DNA of 64,000 nucleotides from an uncultured Porticoccus sp. (GCA_947259505.1 CAMYLT010000002.1:1-64000); one strand, 5' to 3'. Numbered from the stretch's first letter, positions 35,836-46,581 are shown. The notes: generated by a model from the sequence alone, not told the origin. Made by a program: numbers and translations.

Positions 35836-36762
35836 TCAATCATTGATATCCGGCTCAAAAAATAGCCAGGTAACCTGGGGAAACGCTTTTCTCATCATCG
35901 CTTCTACCCGGTTAATCGTTTCAATCAGAGCTATATCCGTACCCTGTGGCACCATCCGTGCTTTGACCGCCACCATAACATCATCCCCCATTTGGAGGGT
36001 AACAAGGTTATAAACAACATCCACCTGCGGCTGCTGACGTAAAAAATCCTCCATGGCCTGTTTTACCAGTGGCTCTACACCCTGCCCCACCAGTAACGCC
36101 TTTACCTCTGCCCCCACAAGAATAGCGACGACAATCAACAGCACCCCAATGGCAATGCTGCCCATCGCATCATAGACCGGGTTGCCCGTCATGATTGTCA
36201 TCATCACAGCCAGCAGTGCGAAACACAGCCCCAGCAATGCAGCCAGGTCTTCGCCGAACACCACCAGCAGTTCGCTGTGGCGCGTCTCCCGAAACCAGTG
36301 CCACAGGCTACGACCATGGCGTACCTTGTTCACTTCCCGCAGGCAACCAGCAAGAGACAAGCCTTCTGCCAGCACCGCAAACGCCAGCACGGCAATCGCT
36401 ATCCAGGGCGCATTGAGCGGTTGCGGATCGTGCAATTTATGCCATCCCTCGTAGACCGAAAATACCCCGCCTACCGAAAATAACAACAGCGCCACAATGA
36501 ATGACCAGAAATAAATTTCCTTGCCATAACCGAGCGGGTAGTCCGTGGTTGGTGGGCGCTTGGCACGACGCAACCCTAGCAAAAGCAGCAGTTGATTACC
36601 GGTATCGGCAAGGGAGTGGATAGCTTCTGCCAGCATGGCACCGGAAAGGGTATAAGCTGCGGCGGCTCCCTTGGCCAAGGCAATGGTCCCATTCGCCATA
36701 AGAGCATAGAGAATACTTTTGGTAGAATCGGCATCGCCGGACAAAAGACACCCCCGTGCCAT
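35836..36762 (-). CDS. Cation diffusion facilitator transporter
   Basis: The protein (about 309 aa from ATG 36762) exports divalent metal ions by proton antiport. It has six membrane helices with the metal-site residues in TM2 ('EAIHSLADTGNQLLLLLG') and TM5 ('VFGEDLAALLGLCFALLAV'), and a C-terminal cytoplasmic metal-binding domain ('VDVVYNLVTLQMGDDVMVAVKARM'). The His/Asp pairing is that of the SLC30A9-like/Zn-Fe branch with 'HSLAD'. Starts at 36786 or at a TTG at 36744, which has GGGGGTG before it, are alternatives. It is divergent from htpX, whose start is 69 bp away. Confidence 0.88.
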   Translation of the reverse strand: MARGCLLSGDADSTKSILYALMANGTIALAKGAAAAYTLSGAMLAEAIHSLADTGNQLLLLLGLRRAKRPPTTDYPLGYGKEIYFWSFIVALLLFSVGGVFSVYEGWHKLHDPQPLNAPWIAIAVLAFAVLAEGLSLAGCLREVNKVRHGRSLWHWFRETRHSELLVVFGEDLAALLGLCFALLAVMMTIMTGNPVYDAMGSIAIGVLLIVVAILVGAEVKALLVGQGVEPLVKQAMEDFLRQQPQVDVVYNLVTLQMGDDVMVAVKARMVPQGTDIALIETINRVEAMMRKAFPQVTWLFFEPDIND

Positions 36763-36830
36763 TGAATTTTTTTCAAGAACCCGCATCTTATAGGGTGCTA
36801 ATCAACGACACCATAGCGAGGAGAGTTCGC

Positions 36831-37724
36831 GTGTTACGAATCGGTTTATTCCTGGCCACCAACATTGCCATACTGGTGCTCTTCAGCATCGTTTTTCGCG
36901 TGCTGGGGCTGGAGCACTACCTTGCCACCCAAGGCATCAACACAAATCTAAGCGGTCTGCTGATCATGTGTGGCTTTTTCGGTTTTGCGGGCTCTTTCTT
37001 CTCGCTGCTGATTTCCAAGTGGATGGCGAAGAAAAGTAGCGGCACCCAACTCATCACACAGCCTCGCACCCCCGAAGAACGCTGGTTAGTGGAAACGGTT
37101 AGCGACCTGGCCAAAAAAGCCGGGATCGGCATGCCGGAGGTTGGTATTTTCCCGGCCCAACAGTCCAACGCCTTTGCCACTGGCTGGAACAAAAACAACG
37201 CCCTCGTAGCGGTGAGTGCCGGATTGCTGCACCGCTTCGACCGGGAAGAAGCCCGTGCCGTACTGGCGCACGAAATTGGTCACGTCGCCAACGGCGACAT
37301 GATCACCCTGTCTTTAGTGCAAGGGGTGCTGAACACCTTCGTGATGTTTTTTGCCCGCATTCTCGGCTCTATCGTCGACAAGGCTGTGTTTAAGAATGAG
37401 CGCGGCAACGGTATCGGTTACTTCATGATCGTCATGCTGCTGCAAGTCGTTCTGGGTATTTTTGCCTCAATGATCGTGATGTGGTTTTCCCGTTGGCGCG
37501 AGTTCCGCGCTGATGCAGCGGGTGCACACCTGGCCAGCCGCGGTGCCATGATTTCCGCCCTGCAGCGCTTGCAGGAAGAAACTCAGGCCCACGTACCCAA
37601 TCAGATGCCAGATACCCTGACCGCCTTCGGCATTTCCAGCGGCTGGAAGCAACACGCTACCCGACTGTTTATGTCACACCCGCCTCTCGAAGAGCGTATT
37701 GAAGCATTGCGCCGGGGCGTTTGA
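36831..37724 (+). CDS. htpX: Membrane protease HtpX
   Basis: HtpX is a zinc metalloprotease of the inner membrane that degrades misfolded membrane proteins. The 297-aa protein has two N-terminal and two central membrane helices, the HEIGH motif ('VLAHEIGHVANGDM') and the third-ligand region 'REFRADAAGAHLA'. The start is GTG at 36831 with AGGAGAG before it and the family N terminus 'LRIGLFLATNIAI'. It heads the plus-strand set htpX, Rieske, hslV, hslU, all but the Rieske protein being proteostasis genes. Confidence 0.96.
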   Translation: MLRIGLFLATNIAILVLFSIVFRVLGLEHYLATQGINTNLSGLLIMCGFFGFAGSFFSLLISKWMAKKSSGTQLITQPRTPEERWLVETVSDLAKKAGIGMPEVGIFPAQQSNAFATGWNKNNALVAVSAGLLHRFDREEARAVLAHEIGHVANGDMITLSLVQGVLNTFVMFFARILGSIVDKAVFKNERGNGIGYFMIVMLLQVVLGIFASMIVMWFSRWREFRADAAGAHLASRGAMISALQRLQEETQAHVPNQMPDTLTAFGISSGWKQHATRLFMSHPPLEERIEALRRGV

Positions 37725-38053
37725 TGCCAGCCGCCCCTCTGTGCCGCCTGGAGGATATTCCCGATCCCGGCGGCCTCGACCTGACCATCGACGGCGAAGC
37801 CTGCTTCGCCGTGCGTCAGGGCGGAACTGTGTACCTGTATCGCAACCGCTGCCCCCATATCGGGCTGCCCCTAAACATAATACCGGGTCGTTTTCTGGAC
37901 TACGACCGTCAACATATCCAATGCAGCAGCCATGGTGCACTGTTTGAGATTGGCAGTGGCCATTGCATCGCTGGTCCCTGCCGGGGGCAACAGCTGGAAA
38001 TCCTGCCCTGCCAGCTAATTAAAGGCGGTGTCTTTTTGCACGCTGCCGATTGA
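37724..38053 (+). CDS. Rieske [2Fe-2S] small protein
   Basis: The 109-aa soluble protein carries the full Rieske set: '[10 protein letters not shown]' (Cys-x-His) and '[22 protein letters not shown]' (Cys-x-x-His). It resembles stand-alone Rieske ferredoxins of the NirD/biphenyl-dioxygenase type but lacks any partner oxygenase nearby. The ATG at 37724 overlaps the htpX stop (TGATG), so it is translated with htpX. Its electron partner is unknown. Confidence 0.88.
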   Translation: MPAAPLCRLEDIPDPGGLDLTIDGEACFAVRQGGTVYLYRNRCPHIGLPLNIIPGRFLDYDRQHIQCSSHGALFEIGSGHCIAGPCRGQQLEILPCQLIKGGVFLHAAD

Positions 38054-38153
38054 AGACAACCTGAAAACTATCGCACTGACTGTTGAATTTCCGACTGCCG
38101 ACCCCATTTACACAGGCAGGTACTCGCAAAGAACACATCCACAGGAGACTCCC

Positions 38154-38693
38154 TTGGAACAATATCGTGGTACAACCATTCTCTCCGTGCGTCGCAACGG
38201 CAAAGTGGTCATCGGCGGCGACGGCCAGGTGACCATGGGCAATACCGTCATGAAAGGTAATGCCCGTAAAGTTCGTCGTCTTTATAACGATCAGGTGATC
38301 GCCGGTTTCGCCGGTGGCACCGCCGACGCATTTACCCTGTTTGAACGTTTCGAAGCAAAGCTGGAGCAGCACCGAGGCAACCTGACACGAGCCGCCGTAG
38401 AACTGGCCAAAGACTGGCGCTCCGACCGCATGCTGAGAAAGCTTGAAGCTCTGCTGGCCGTTGCCGATAAAGAAGCATCCCTGATTATTACTGGCAACGG
38501 TGACGTCATCCAGCCAGAAAACGATCTGATTGCCATTGGTTCCGGTGGCCCATTTGCCCAATCCGCCGCGCGCGCGCTGCTTGAAAATACCGATTTGGGT
38601 GCACATGAAATTGTGGAGAAAGGACTGGCCATTGCCGGTGATATCTGTATCTACACCAACCACAATCGCACCATTGAAGAGCTGGATTACTGA
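38154..38693 (+). CDS. hslV: ATP-dependent protease proteolytic subunit HslV
   Basis: HslV is the peptidase ring of HslVU. The 179-aa protein starts at a TTG (38154) with GGAG seven bases upstream, giving '[19 protein letters not shown]'. The catalytic Thr of 'TTILSVRR' is therefore preceded by a six-residue propeptide, as in betaproteobacterial HslV, and must be exposed by processing, unlike E. coli where it follows Met. '[17 protein letters not shown]' and '[19 protein letters not shown]' complete the family pattern. hslU follows after about 110 bp. Confidence 0.95.
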   Translation: MEQYRGTTILSVRRNGKVVIGGDGQVTMGNTVMKGNARKVRRLYNDQVIAGFAGGTADAFTLFERFEAKLEQHRGNLTRAAVELAKDWRSDRMLRKLEALLAVADKEASLIITGNGDVIQPENDLIAIGSGGPFAQSAARALLENTDLGAHEIVEKGLAIAGDICIYTNHNRTIEELDY

Positions 38694-38803
38694 TCCGATC
38701 AGTAAGGGCCAACGGCAACAACTCCAGCCTATGAATGACTATCCCGGCAATTTGGAATGCAGTATTGCGAACTCCAGAGACCGGCATCAAAGAGACAAAT
38801 AGC

Positions 38804-40129
38804 ATGTCCAATATGACTCCCCGTGAAATCGTCCACGAACTCGACCGCCACATTATTGGCCAGGACGCCGCCAAGCGTGCCGTGGCTATTGCCCTGCGCA
38901 ACCGCTGGCGCCGCATGCAGCTCCAGCCCGAGCTACGCAACGAAGTGACTCCCAAAAATATCCTGATGATCGGTCCCACCGGCGTCGGCAAAACCGAGAT
39001 TGCACGCCGCTTGGCACGCCTATCTAACGCCCCGTTTGTGAAGGTGGAAGCCACCAAGTTCACCGAAGTGGGTTATGTGGGCAAAGATGTGGAATCCATT
39101 ATTCGCGATCTGGTGGAGACTTCTGTCAAGCAACTGCGTGAGCGCGAAATGTACAAAGTTCAGCAGCGCGCCATGGACGCCGCTGAAGATAAGGTTCTTG
39201 ATGCCCTGCTGCCGCCAGCTCGTGATGGTGAACCAGCAGAAGCTGAATCCAACACCCGGCAGGTATTCCGCAAAAAATTGCGTCAAGGTGAGCTGGATGA
39301 CAAGGAAATCGAGATCGACGTCAGCACCTCGCCCATGGGCGTTGAAATCATGGCACCACCCGGCATGGAGGAAATGACCAATCAGTTACAAAGCATGTTC
39401 TCCAATCTGGGAAAAGCCAAAACCAGCCGCAAAAAAATGACCGTCGCTCAGGCCATGAAGCAGCTTACCGAAGAACAAGCCGCAAGCCTGATCAATGAAG
39501 AAGAGATAAAAGTCCGTGCCGTGGAAGTGGCGGAACAGAACGGCATTGTCTTTATCGACGAAATCGACAAAGTAGCCAAGCGCGGTGAAACCTCAGGTGC
39601 AGATGTCTCCCGTGAGGGTGTACAGCGCGATCTGCTGCCGCTGATCGAAGGCAGTACTGTCACCACCAAGTACGGCATGATCAAAACTGACCACATTCTC
39701 TTTATCGCCTCTGGAGCCTTCCATTTTTCTAAGCCCTCCGACCTGATCCCGGAGCTGCAGGGCCGCTTGCCGATTCGCGTGGAATTAAGTTCTCTGAGCA
39801 GCGAGGACTTCGAGCGTATCCTTACCGAACCGAACGCCTCACTCACCGAACAGTACCGGGAACTGCTGGCCACCGAGCAACTCACCGTCAACTTCCTGCC
39901 TGATGGGGTAAAACGGATTGCCGAAACCGCCTTCGAGGTGAACGAGCGCACCGAAAATATCGGCGCCCGTCGTCTGCACACCATCATGGAGCGACTGCTG
40001 GAAGAAATTTCCTTTGAAGCTGCCGATCTGGGCGCCAAGGGTGAAGTGGTCAATATCGACGCCGCGTTTGTCGACCGGCACCTCAGTGAAATCTCCCACA
40101 ACGAGGATCTGTCCCGGTTTATTCTCTGA
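38804..40129 (+). CDS. hslU: ATP-dependent protease ATPase subunit HslU
   Basis: HslU unfolds substrates and feeds them to HslV. The 441-aa AAA+ protein has '[24 protein letters not shown]', Walker A '[15 protein letters not shown]', the GYVG pore loop ('[19 protein letters not shown]'), the I-domain insertion (about residues 130-240), Walker B '[15 protein letters not shown]' and the conserved C terminus '[10 protein letters not shown]' that docks into HslV. The ATG at 38804 is preferred; an in-frame start at 38813 is possible. Confidence 0.97.
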   Translation: MSNMTPREIVHELDRHIIGQDAAKRAVAIALRNRWRRMQLQPELRNEVTPKNILMIGPTGVGKTEIARRLARLSNAPFVKVEATKFTEVGYVGKDVESIIRDLVETSVKQLREREMYKVQQRAMDAAEDKVLDALLPPARDGEPAEAESNTRQVFRKKLRQGELDDKEIEIDVSTSPMGVEIMAPPGMEEMTNQLQSMFSNLGKAKTSRKKMTVAQAMKQLTEEQAASLINEEEIKVRAVEVAEQNGIVFIDEIDKVAKRGETSGADVSREGVQRDLLPLIEGSTVTTKYGMIKTDHILFIASGAFHFSKPSDLIPELQGRLPIRVELSSLSSEDFERILTEPNASLTEQYRELLATEQLTVNFLPDGVKRIAETAFEVNERTENIGARRLHTIMERLLEEISFEAADLGAKGEVVNIDAAFVDRHLSEISHNEDLSRFIL

Positions 40130-40154
40130 CCGGCGACCGCTTACTTTCACCGAA

Positions 40155-40179
40155 CCCGGGCACAGTGCCCGGGCTCTTT
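40155..40179 (+). terminator. Possible terminator after hslU
   Basis: CCCGGGCA (40155-40162) pairs with TGCCCGGG (40166-40173) around a three-base loop, followed by CTCTTTA. The stem is strong but the T-run is short, so it may only attenuate transcription into the DUF971 gene. Confidence 0.5.
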
Positions 40180-40218
40180 AGCGGTTACACTGTGCTGCAT
40201 GGCCCCCGAGACCTCCCC

Positions 40219-40611
40219 ATGATGCCAAGCAAGATCAAACTGCACCGCGAAGACGGCAGCCTGACCCTGGAATATGCCAACGGTGAACATTTTACCTACA
40301 GCGGTGAGTACCTGCGGGTTCATTCACCCAGCGCCGAGGTACGCGGCCACGGCAAGGGTCAGGAAGTACTGCAATTCGGCAAGAAAGACGTCCGCATCAC
40401 TGCAGCCAGCACCGCGGGCAACTACGCCCTGAAAATAACCTTCAGTGATGGGCACGATAGCGGCATCTACAGCTGGGACTACCTGCGTGAACTGGCAGAC
40501 AACTTCGAGAGCTACTGGCAACGCTACCTTGATGCTCTGGCCAAGGCAGGGAAATTTCGGGACGCAGGTGTTCAGGTCGTGCAATTACTTGACCCAAAAC
40601 GTCCCGACTAG
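40219..40611 (+). CDS. DUF971 protein (gamma-butyrobetaine-hydroxylase-like N-terminal domain)
   Basis: The 130-aa protein matches stand-alone DUF971: 'KLHREDGSLTLEYANGEHFTYSGEYLRVHSPSAEVRGHG', 'VRITAASTAGNYALKITFSDGHDSGIYSWDYLRELADN'. This zinc/iron-sulfur-related domain forms the N-terminal part of gamma-butyrobetaine hydroxylases. The stand-alone form is linked in the literature to iron-sulfur handling, though its role is not firm. It follows hslU as it does in pseudomonads. Start ATG 40219 or 40222. Confidence 0.9.
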   Translation: MMPSKIKLHREDGSLTLEYANGEHFTYSGEYLRVHSPSAEVRGHGKGQEVLQFGKKDVRITAASTAGNYALKITFSDGHDSGIYSWDYLRELADNFESYWQRYLDALAKAGKFRDAGVQVVQLLDPKRPD

Positions 40612-40761
40612 GGAAGGCCACGGTTCACTGAGTTATTAAAACTACGACTTCGGCTAGGCAATAATCTCTCACCCTTTACCAACCATTTAGCTACGCTTGT
40701 GGCTGTCTTTTCATAGTTGGCATGCCCCGCCCCCTAACAGTTGGGTCATGCAAAGCCACCG

Positions 40762-42027
40762 CTAAAAACTGGAGGCTGCCGCCAGTTCCTCCCGGAAATC
40801 CGGGTGGGCGATGGCGATCAAGCGCTCCGCCCGCTCACGCAGGCTGGCCCCATACAGATGGGCAGTACCAAATTCGGTGACCACGTAATCCACCTGTGCC
40901 CTGGAGGTCACCACCCCGGCGCCGTTTGCCAAGTGGCTGACGATGCGCGACTGCTTGCCCGACAACGCCGTGGCGGGCAACGCAATGATCGAACGTCCAC
41001 CCTCCGACAGTTGCGAGCCGGTGACAAAGTCCACCTGGCCACCAAAACCGGAGTACACCTTGCCGCCGATGGAGTCGGCGCACACCTGGCCGCTCAGATC
41101 CACCTGGATCGCACTGTTGATGGACATCATGCGCGGGTTCTTGCGGATCACTGCCGGGTTGTTGACGTATTCAATATCGAGAAAAATCACTTCGGTGTTG
41201 TCGTCCACAAAGTCGTACAGCGCCTTGGAGCCGAGCACAAAACCGGTGACAATTTTGCCCGGATGAATCACCTTGTTGCTGTTGTCGATCACCCCGGATT
41301 CGACCAGCGGCAACACACCATTGGAGAACATTTCGGTATGGATACCCAACCTGCGGTGATCGGAAAGGTGGGAGAGCACTGCATCCGGAATGGCTCCAAT
41401 GCCCATTTGCAGGCAGTCCCCGTCGCGGATCAGTTCCGCCACATGGCGACCGATCCGCAGGTGCACATCGCCGAGAACTGCTGACTCAAAACCGGGAATG
41501 GCGCTGTCGATTTCCACGGCAAAATCAATGGTGGAAAATGGGATGGCCGCATCGCCGTGGGTACGCGGCATCTGCGGATTGACCTGGGCGATAATGGTTT
41601 TTGCCACATCGCAGGCAGCCAGGGTTGCCTCCACCGACACCCCCAGGGAGCAGTTACCGTGCCGGTCCGGCGGCGACACCTGAATCAGTGCAACATCCAC
41701 CGGCTGTTTGCCACTGCGCAGCATTTTGGGGATCTCGGACAGAAACATCGGCACATAGTCCGCCTTGCCCTGATTGACCAGATCGCGGGTGCTGTGACTG
41801 ACGAAATAGCAGCGATTGCGCAAGCGCCCTTCCAGTTGAGGCTGGCACACTGCCTCGGCATGCTCCAGATGCAGTTGTAACAACTGGACATCTCTCAATC
41901 CCATCGCCCGGTCTGCCAGGGCCTCGAGCATTTTGTAGGGGGTGGCGGCCATGGAGTGGCACCAGATACGATCCGATGACTTGATTGACGAAAGTGCCGC
42001 GTCAGCCGTAGCGCAAATCTCAGCCAT
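40762..42027 (-). CDS. Acetyl-CoA hydrolase / CoA-transferase family protein
   Basis: The 421-aa protein is a family I CoA-transferase of the acetate/4-hydroxybutyrate type. Marks are 'DVALIQVSPPDRHGNCSLGVSVEATLAAC', 'LQMGIGAIPDAVLSHLSDHRRLGIHTEMFSNGV', the likely catalytic Glu in 'VIFLDIEYVNNPAVIRKN', and 'SAIQVDLSGQVCADSIGGKVYSGFGGQVDF'. It moves CoA between carboxylic acids or hydrolyses acyl-CoA. The neighbours (DUF971, CBS) do not define the substrate. Confidence 0.88.
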   Translation of the reverse strand: MAEICATADAALSSIKSSDRIWCHSMAATPYKMLEALADRAMGLRDVQLLQLHLEHAEAVCQPQLEGRLRNRCYFVSHSTRDLVNQGKADYVPMFLSEIPKMLRSGKQPVDVALIQVSPPDRHGNCSLGVSVEATLAACDVAKTIIAQVNPQMPRTHGDAAIPFSTIDFAVEIDSAIPGFESAVLGDVHLRIGRHVAELIRDGDCLQMGIGAIPDAVLSHLSDHRRLGIHTEMFSNGVLPLVESGVIDNSNKVIHPGKIVTGFVLGSKALYDFVDDNTEVIFLDIEYVNNPAVIRKNPRMMSINSAIQVDLSGQVCADSIGGKVYSGFGGQVDFVTGSQLSEGGRSIIALPATALSGKQSRIVSHLANGAGVVTSRAQVDYVVTEFGTAHLYGASLRERAERLIAIAHPDFREELAAASSF

Positions 42028-42171
42028 GAAAACTCTCCTCCGGGGAAATAGGGTTTGTCCTTAACAGGGCGCTATGCTAACCGACACAGATGGCATTTGG
42101 ATGAAGTTTGTCTGACGGCGAACAAAATAATGCTTCCGCCACGGCAGACACGGTAACAACAGGCGGCTGAC

Positions 42172-42588
42172 CTAGCTGCGTGCGCTCATCTCGGCTAGCT
42201 TAGTGTCGAGCATTTTCAGTATCTGGCGGCGGCTGATCACGCCGATCACCCGCTTCTGTTTGTCCACTACAGGATAACTCTTGGGTTTTGCCAGCAGCAT
42301 CTGCTGGGCCAGCCGCAACGGGTCCTCATCGGCACCGACACTGAGCACATCAGTGCGCATGATATCCCGAACTGATGCCACACGCTGGTTGTGGTACACC
42401 ACCTGGATGGCCACTTGCAGACACTCCTGTTCAGAAATCCAGCCCAGCAGCGTGCCGTCACTGTCGATGACGGGACCACCCAACATCTCTTTTTTAATCA
42501 ATTTTCCGGATGCCTCGACCACCGGCATGTCCGGGTGAATGACCGCAAAGTCTTTGTTCATGCATTCAGATATGGAATCAGAAATCAT
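42172..42588 (-). CDS. CBS-domain protein
   Basis: From ATG 42588, preceded by GGGAG, the 138-aa protein is a tandem CBS pair ('MNKDFAVIHPDMPVVEASGKLIKKEMLGGPVIDSDGTLLGWISEQE', 'IMRTDVLSVGADEDPLRLAQQMLLAKPKSYPVVDKQKRVIGVISRRQ'), a Bateman module that binds adenine nucleotides. There is no attached enzyme domain. It is divergent from the P-type ATPase across 311 bp, but a functional link is not shown by the sequence. Confidence 0.9.
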   Translation of the reverse strand: MISDSISECMNKDFAVIHPDMPVVEASGKLIKKEMLGGPVIDSDGTLLGWISEQECLQVAIQVVYHNQRVASVRDIMRTDVLSVGADEDPLRLAQQMLLAKPKSYPVVDKQKRVIGVISRRQILKMLDTKLAEMSARS

Positions 42589-42899
42589 CGTATTGCTCCC
42601 GCAGCCAGGTGCGAGCACATACCGTCAGAAACCCGATTCGGTCTTCTGATCACAGGCTCACGTCCATAATCTGGACGCAATTTCCGCGCCATTCATGGAA
42701 GTCTCGGCCCATGCCGTCTAATTCTCTGCCCCCAAGTAAATTGCCATCCAAATGTGCTCCAAAAAAGTTCGCCATGGTCACTTTCTGAGCAAAATTCTAG
42801 TCACTACACGCTTCTGGCCAGCGACTGCGGGCACCGTTATGATGAGTCAAAACACCTATTAGCAAGTCGCCTGTAGTAAACCGGAATAGGCAGCGCACA
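42589..42899. other. Divergent promoter region between the CBS gene and the P-type ATPase
   Basis: These 311 bp hold promoters for both flanking genes. A short hairpin GTCCA-TAATC-TGGAC lies at about 42662-42676. No open frame with coding character, no riboswitch and no unambiguous promoter box was recognised. Confidence 0.45.
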
Positions 42900-45596
42900 A
42901 TGGCTCTGAATCCTTGGCACAGCCAGCCACCAGAAACCGTTCTCCGTGAGCTGGGGACCACCTCAGCCGGATTGTCCGATGATGAAGTCAGCCAGCGCAG
43001 GGCTACCTACGGCCCCAACTGCCTGCCCGAGCCTGCCGGGCGCAGTTTACTGCTTCGCCTGTTACTTCAGTTCCACAACCTCCTGATTTATGTATTGCTT
43101 GGCTCGGCACTCGTCACCGCCACCCTTGGGCACCTGGTGGATACCCTGGTGATTCTCGCAGTAGTCATGGTCAACGCCGTGATCGGGGTGATACAGGAGG
43201 GCAAGGCGGAAAAGGCAATGGCCGCCATTCATCGTATGCTGGCACCCACCGCCTCGGTACTGCGCCACGGTGAGCGATTCAGTGTCCGCGGTGAGGAGTT
43301 GGTGCCGGGTGACATTGTGCTGCTGGATGCGGGAGACAGGGTGCCCGCCGACCTGAGACTACTGAAGAGCCACAGCCTGCAACTTCAGGAAGCCATCCTC
43401 ACTGGCGAATCGTTACCGGTGGAGAAGTGCGTTGAAGCGGTTGCGGCGGACGCAGCGTTGGGCGATCGTTACTGCATGGCCTACAGCGGCACGCTGGTAA
43501 CCGCTGGACAAGGACAGGGCGTGGTGGTGACGACAGGGATCAATACCGAAATTGGCCGCATCAGTGGCCTGATAACAACGGTTGAGACACTCACCACCCC
43601 GCTGGTGATACAGATGGGTATTTTCTCCAAATGGCTCACCCTGTTCATTCTGACTATCGCCGGACTGTTGCTGGCATTTGGCTACTATGTCCAGCACCAG
43701 GAGTTCACAACCCTGTTCATGGCCGTGGTCGGGCTGTCCGTTGCCGCCATCCCTGAAGGTCTACCCGCGGTACTGACCATTACCCTGGCAATCGGCGTAC
43801 AGGCCATGGCAAGGCGCAATGCCATTGTCCGAAGACTGCCAACCATCGAAACCCTGGGTTCGGTCTCGGTGATTTGTACCGACAAGACCGGGACCCTGAC
43901 CCGCAATGAAATGAGTGTGACGGCTGTTGCTTTCGAAGACACCATTCTGTCGGTGGACGGCCAGGGCTATAACGGCACCGGCGAGATTCGCTTGGGAAAT
44001 AAAGTCGTGGACACTCTGGGCTACCCTGAACTCCTGGAACTGGGTCGTGCCGCTGCACTTTGCAACGATGGGACCCTGCAGGAGCAGGGGGAGGAATGCA
44101 CCGTATTGGGTGATCCCATGGAGGGCGCATTACTGGCTTTCGCCTCCAAGGCGGGTATCAATCGCCAGTTTGAAAATAACCACTGGCAGCGCATCGACGT
44201 CATCCCGTTCGATGCGCGCAATCGCTTTATGGCCACCCTCCACCATACACCGGAGGGTGATGCATCCATCTTTATCAAAGGTGCACCGGAGCAATTGCTC
44301 GATATGTGCAGTAAACAATGTTCCCGCGATGGCAGCCAAACACCATTAAACGCAACGGCCTGGCACGAGCGGGCTCAAAAACTGGCACAACAGGGATTGC
44401 GGGTACTGGCACTGGCCATTAAACCGGTCGCCTCAGAGCACGCCAGGCTGACCCACTCTGATGTGGCAAGCGGCCTCACCCTACTCGGTATGGTAGGAAT
44501 GATGGACCCGCCCCGACCGGAAGCCCTTAGCGCTATTCAGGAATGTCGCCATGCCGGTATCCGCGTCAAGATGATTACCGGCGACCACGCCGGCACCGCT
44601 ATTGCCATTGGCCACCAGATCGGACTGTCCAATCCACATAATGTGCTGACGGGTTCGGACCTCGATGGTATGGATGATACCCATCTGGGAGAAGCGGTCC
44701 TCGAAACAGACATTTTTGCCCGCACCAGTCCTGAGCACAAACTGCGCCTGGTGATGGCGCTGCAATCCCACGGTATGACGGTGGCCATGACAGGGGATGG
44801 CGTGAACGATGCCCCGGCACTGAAACGGGCAGATGCCGGTATCGCCATGGGTAAAAAAGGCAGTGAGGCAGCCAAGGAGGCGGCCGACCTGGTGCTGGCC
44901 GACGATAATTTCGCCTCCATCGTTGCCGCAGTACGCGAGGGCCGCACGGTTTACGACAATATCAAAAAGGTGATCAGCTGGACCCTGCCCACCAGCTCGG
45001 GCGAGGCGATGACCATCGTGGTGGCACTGCTGCTGGGGCTGGCATTGCCGGTGACTCCGGTACAGATTCTCTGGGTCAATCTGGTCACCACCATAACCCT
45101 TGGTATCGCCCTGGCTTTCGAACCCACCGAATCAAGCACCATGAATCGCCCTCCCCGTCCCCGCAGTGAACCGCTGTTGACCGGAACCTGGGCCTGGCAG
45201 GTTATCCTGATTTCGGGGCTGTTCATCTGCGGGGTGTTTGGCATCTTCTCCTATGCTATTGATCGCGGTTATTCCATAGAGATGGCACGAACGCTGGCCA
45301 TGAATACCCTGGTGGTACTGGAAATTTTCAACCTGTTTTTTATTCGCAACATCTACGGCACGTCGCTGACCTGGAAGGCCGTGCGCGGCACACCGGTGGT
45401 ATGGCTGGCCGTTATTTCCCTGAGCCTCGCACAACTTGCCATCACCTATCTGCCAGCGCTGCAAAAAGTTTTTGAAACCGAGGCCGTGTCACTGCGGGAC
45501 GGCATGATCGTCATTGCTATAGGTGTCGCCCTGTTTGTCATCACGGAAACAGAAAAACAACTACGTATTAGTCTTTCAAAAATAGCTGGCGGCTAA
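42900..45596 (+). CDS. P-type cation-transporting ATPase (type II, Ca2+/Na+-type)
   Basis: The 898-aa inner-membrane pump has the N-terminal cation-ATPase domain, TGES at residues 168-171 in the actuator, PEGLP at 285-289 in TM4, the phosphorylation site DKTGTLT at Asp328, the nucleotide-domain '[10 protein letters not shown]', and TGDGVND at 631-637, then six C-terminal helices. The order and length fit bacterial type IIA pumps, for which Ca2+, Na+ or Mg2+ have been reported. The exact ion is not readable. It stands alone. Confidence 0.93.
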   Translation: MALNPWHSQPPETVLRELGTTSAGLSDDEVSQRRATYGPNCLPEPAGRSLLLRLLLQFHNLLIYVLLGSALVTATLGHLVDTLVILAVVMVNAVIGVIQEGKAEKAMAAIHRMLAPTASVLRHGERFSVRGEELVPGDIVLLDAGDRVPADLRLLKSHSLQLQEAILTGESLPVEKCVEAVAADAALGDRYCMAYSGTLVTAGQGQGVVVTTGINTEIGRISGLITTVETLTTPLVIQMGIFSKWLTLFILTIAGLLLAFGYYVQHQEFTTLFMAVVGLSVAAIPEGLPAVLTITLAIGVQAMARRNAIVRRLPTIETLGSVSVICTDKTGTLTRNEMSVTAVAFEDTILSVDGQGYNGTGEIRLGNKVVDTLGYPELLELGRAAALCNDGTLQEQGEECTVLGDPMEGALLAFASKAGINRQFENNHWQRIDVIPFDARNRFMATLHHTPEGDASIFIKGAPEQLLDMCSKQCSRDGSQTPLNATAWHERAQKLAQQGLRVLALAIKPVASEHARLTHSDVASGLTLLGMVGMMDPPRPEALSAIQECRHAGIRVKMITGDHAGTAIAIGHQIGLSNPHNVLTGSDLDGMDDTHLGEAVLETDIFARTSPEHKLRLVMALQSHGMTVAMTGDGVNDAPALKRADAGIAMGKKGSEAAKEAADLVLADDNFASIVAAVREGRTVYDNIKKVISWTLPTSSGEAMTIVVALLLGLALPVTPVQILWVNLVTTITLGIALAFEPTESSTMNRPPRPRSEPLLTGTWAWQVILISGLFICGVFGIFSYAIDRGYSIEMARTLAMNTLVVLEIFNLFFIRNIYGTSLTWKAVRGTPVVWLAVISLSLAQLAITYLPALQKVFETEAVSLRDGMIVIAIGVALFVITETEKQLRISLSKIAGG

Positions 45597-45765
45597 CGAA
45601 AACAGCAGCGATCAATCACACGTCAACGGGTAACACACTCACCCGACGAGGGAATTGGGGGCAAAGCGGGGATATTTGAGCCGAAGGGCAGCATGTTTAG
45701 CGGATTAGGCAAACTTTCTATAACGATATCGGCGGGATAAGTTGTTATTCAAAAATTGAAGAAAT

Positions 45766-46581
45766 ATGATCGTCCTGTCATCACGCAGGGAAAATAACAC
45801 CAACAACCCACCTATGCCGACATTCCAGAATAAATTTAGTTTACCCAGCAAGGCCCAGGTCACCGTCCGTATTGTTGGCGTGGTACTGGGTGCAGAGTTT
45901 CTCATTATGGCTCTGCTTGATCACCTGACCATGGAACTGACCGTCTTTCAGGCGTCAGCCTTCGATGCCTTTTCACTGGTGGTCCTGTCCACTCCCATTA
46001 TTTATTTTTGGGTCATCAAGCCTTTCGTGACGGCCCATCAGGATGCCCTTCACCAAATTGAGCACATGTCCTGCCTGGACCCATTGACCCAACTTGCCAA
46101 CCGACGACTGATCGCCAAACATCTGGAGAAAATTCACGCCAGTGGCCTTCGCTACAACATATACGGGGCGGTAATGGTGATGGATCTGGACGGTTTCAAA
46201 CCGATCAACGACATCCATGGCCACGAGGCCGGTGATGCTTTATTGGTAGAAGTTGCCAGACGGCTGGAATCCATTATCCGCAAAGAAGATATCGTTGGAC
46301 GGCTGGGAGGCGATGAATTTATTGTGATCCTCGGCAACCTTGGCCGACAACCCGATGAAGCACAGGCGAGATCGCAACTTGTCGCCGAGCGACTGCTCAA
46401 TATCACTGACAAGCCATACCTATTTGAAGGCAAGACGCTGAAGGTCAGCGCCAGTGTGGGCGTCTGCTTTCTGGATTTAAAATCGAGCACATCCATCGAC
46501 ACCCTCATCAGTTCCGCCGATGCCGCCATGTACCAGGCCAAGAAAAGTGGCAAAGGCTGCGCGGTATTCTTTCAGAACTAA
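45766..46581 (+). CDS. Diguanylate cyclase (GGDEF), membrane-bound
   Basis: The 271-aa protein has two N-terminal membrane helices (about residues 30-55 and 62-85) joined by a short loop, a brief linker helix, and a complete GGDEF domain: 'DPLTQLANRR', 'VMVMDLDGFKPINDIHGHEAGDALLVEVA', active site 'RLGGDEF'. No I-site RxxD is placed just before it, so product inhibition is uncertain. It makes cyclic di-GMP. ATG 45814 is an alternative start. No obvious sensory domain other than the membrane part. Confidence 0.92.
   Translation: MIVLSSRRENNTNNPPMPTFQNKFSLPSKAQVTVRIVGVVLGAEFLIMALLDHLTMELTVFQASAFDAFSLVVLSTPIIYFWVIKPFVTAHQDALHQIEHMSCLDPLTQLANRRLIAKHLEKIHASGLRYNIYGAVMVMDLDGFKPINDIHGHEAGDALLVEVARRLESIIRKEDIVGRLGGDEFIVILGNLGRQPDEAQARSQLVAERLLNITDKPYLFEGKTLKVSASVGVCFLDLKSSTSIDTLISSADAAMYQAKKSGKGCAVFFQN

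Noticed and set aside
40741-41484. Long plus-strand open frame (247 codons) opposite the CoA-transferase gene
   Set aside because: It lies antisense within a clear family member and its translation has no recognisable motif; it is a shadow of codon bias. The same holds for long antisense frames at 5783-6700, 18439-19356, 19594-20202 and 60927-61670.
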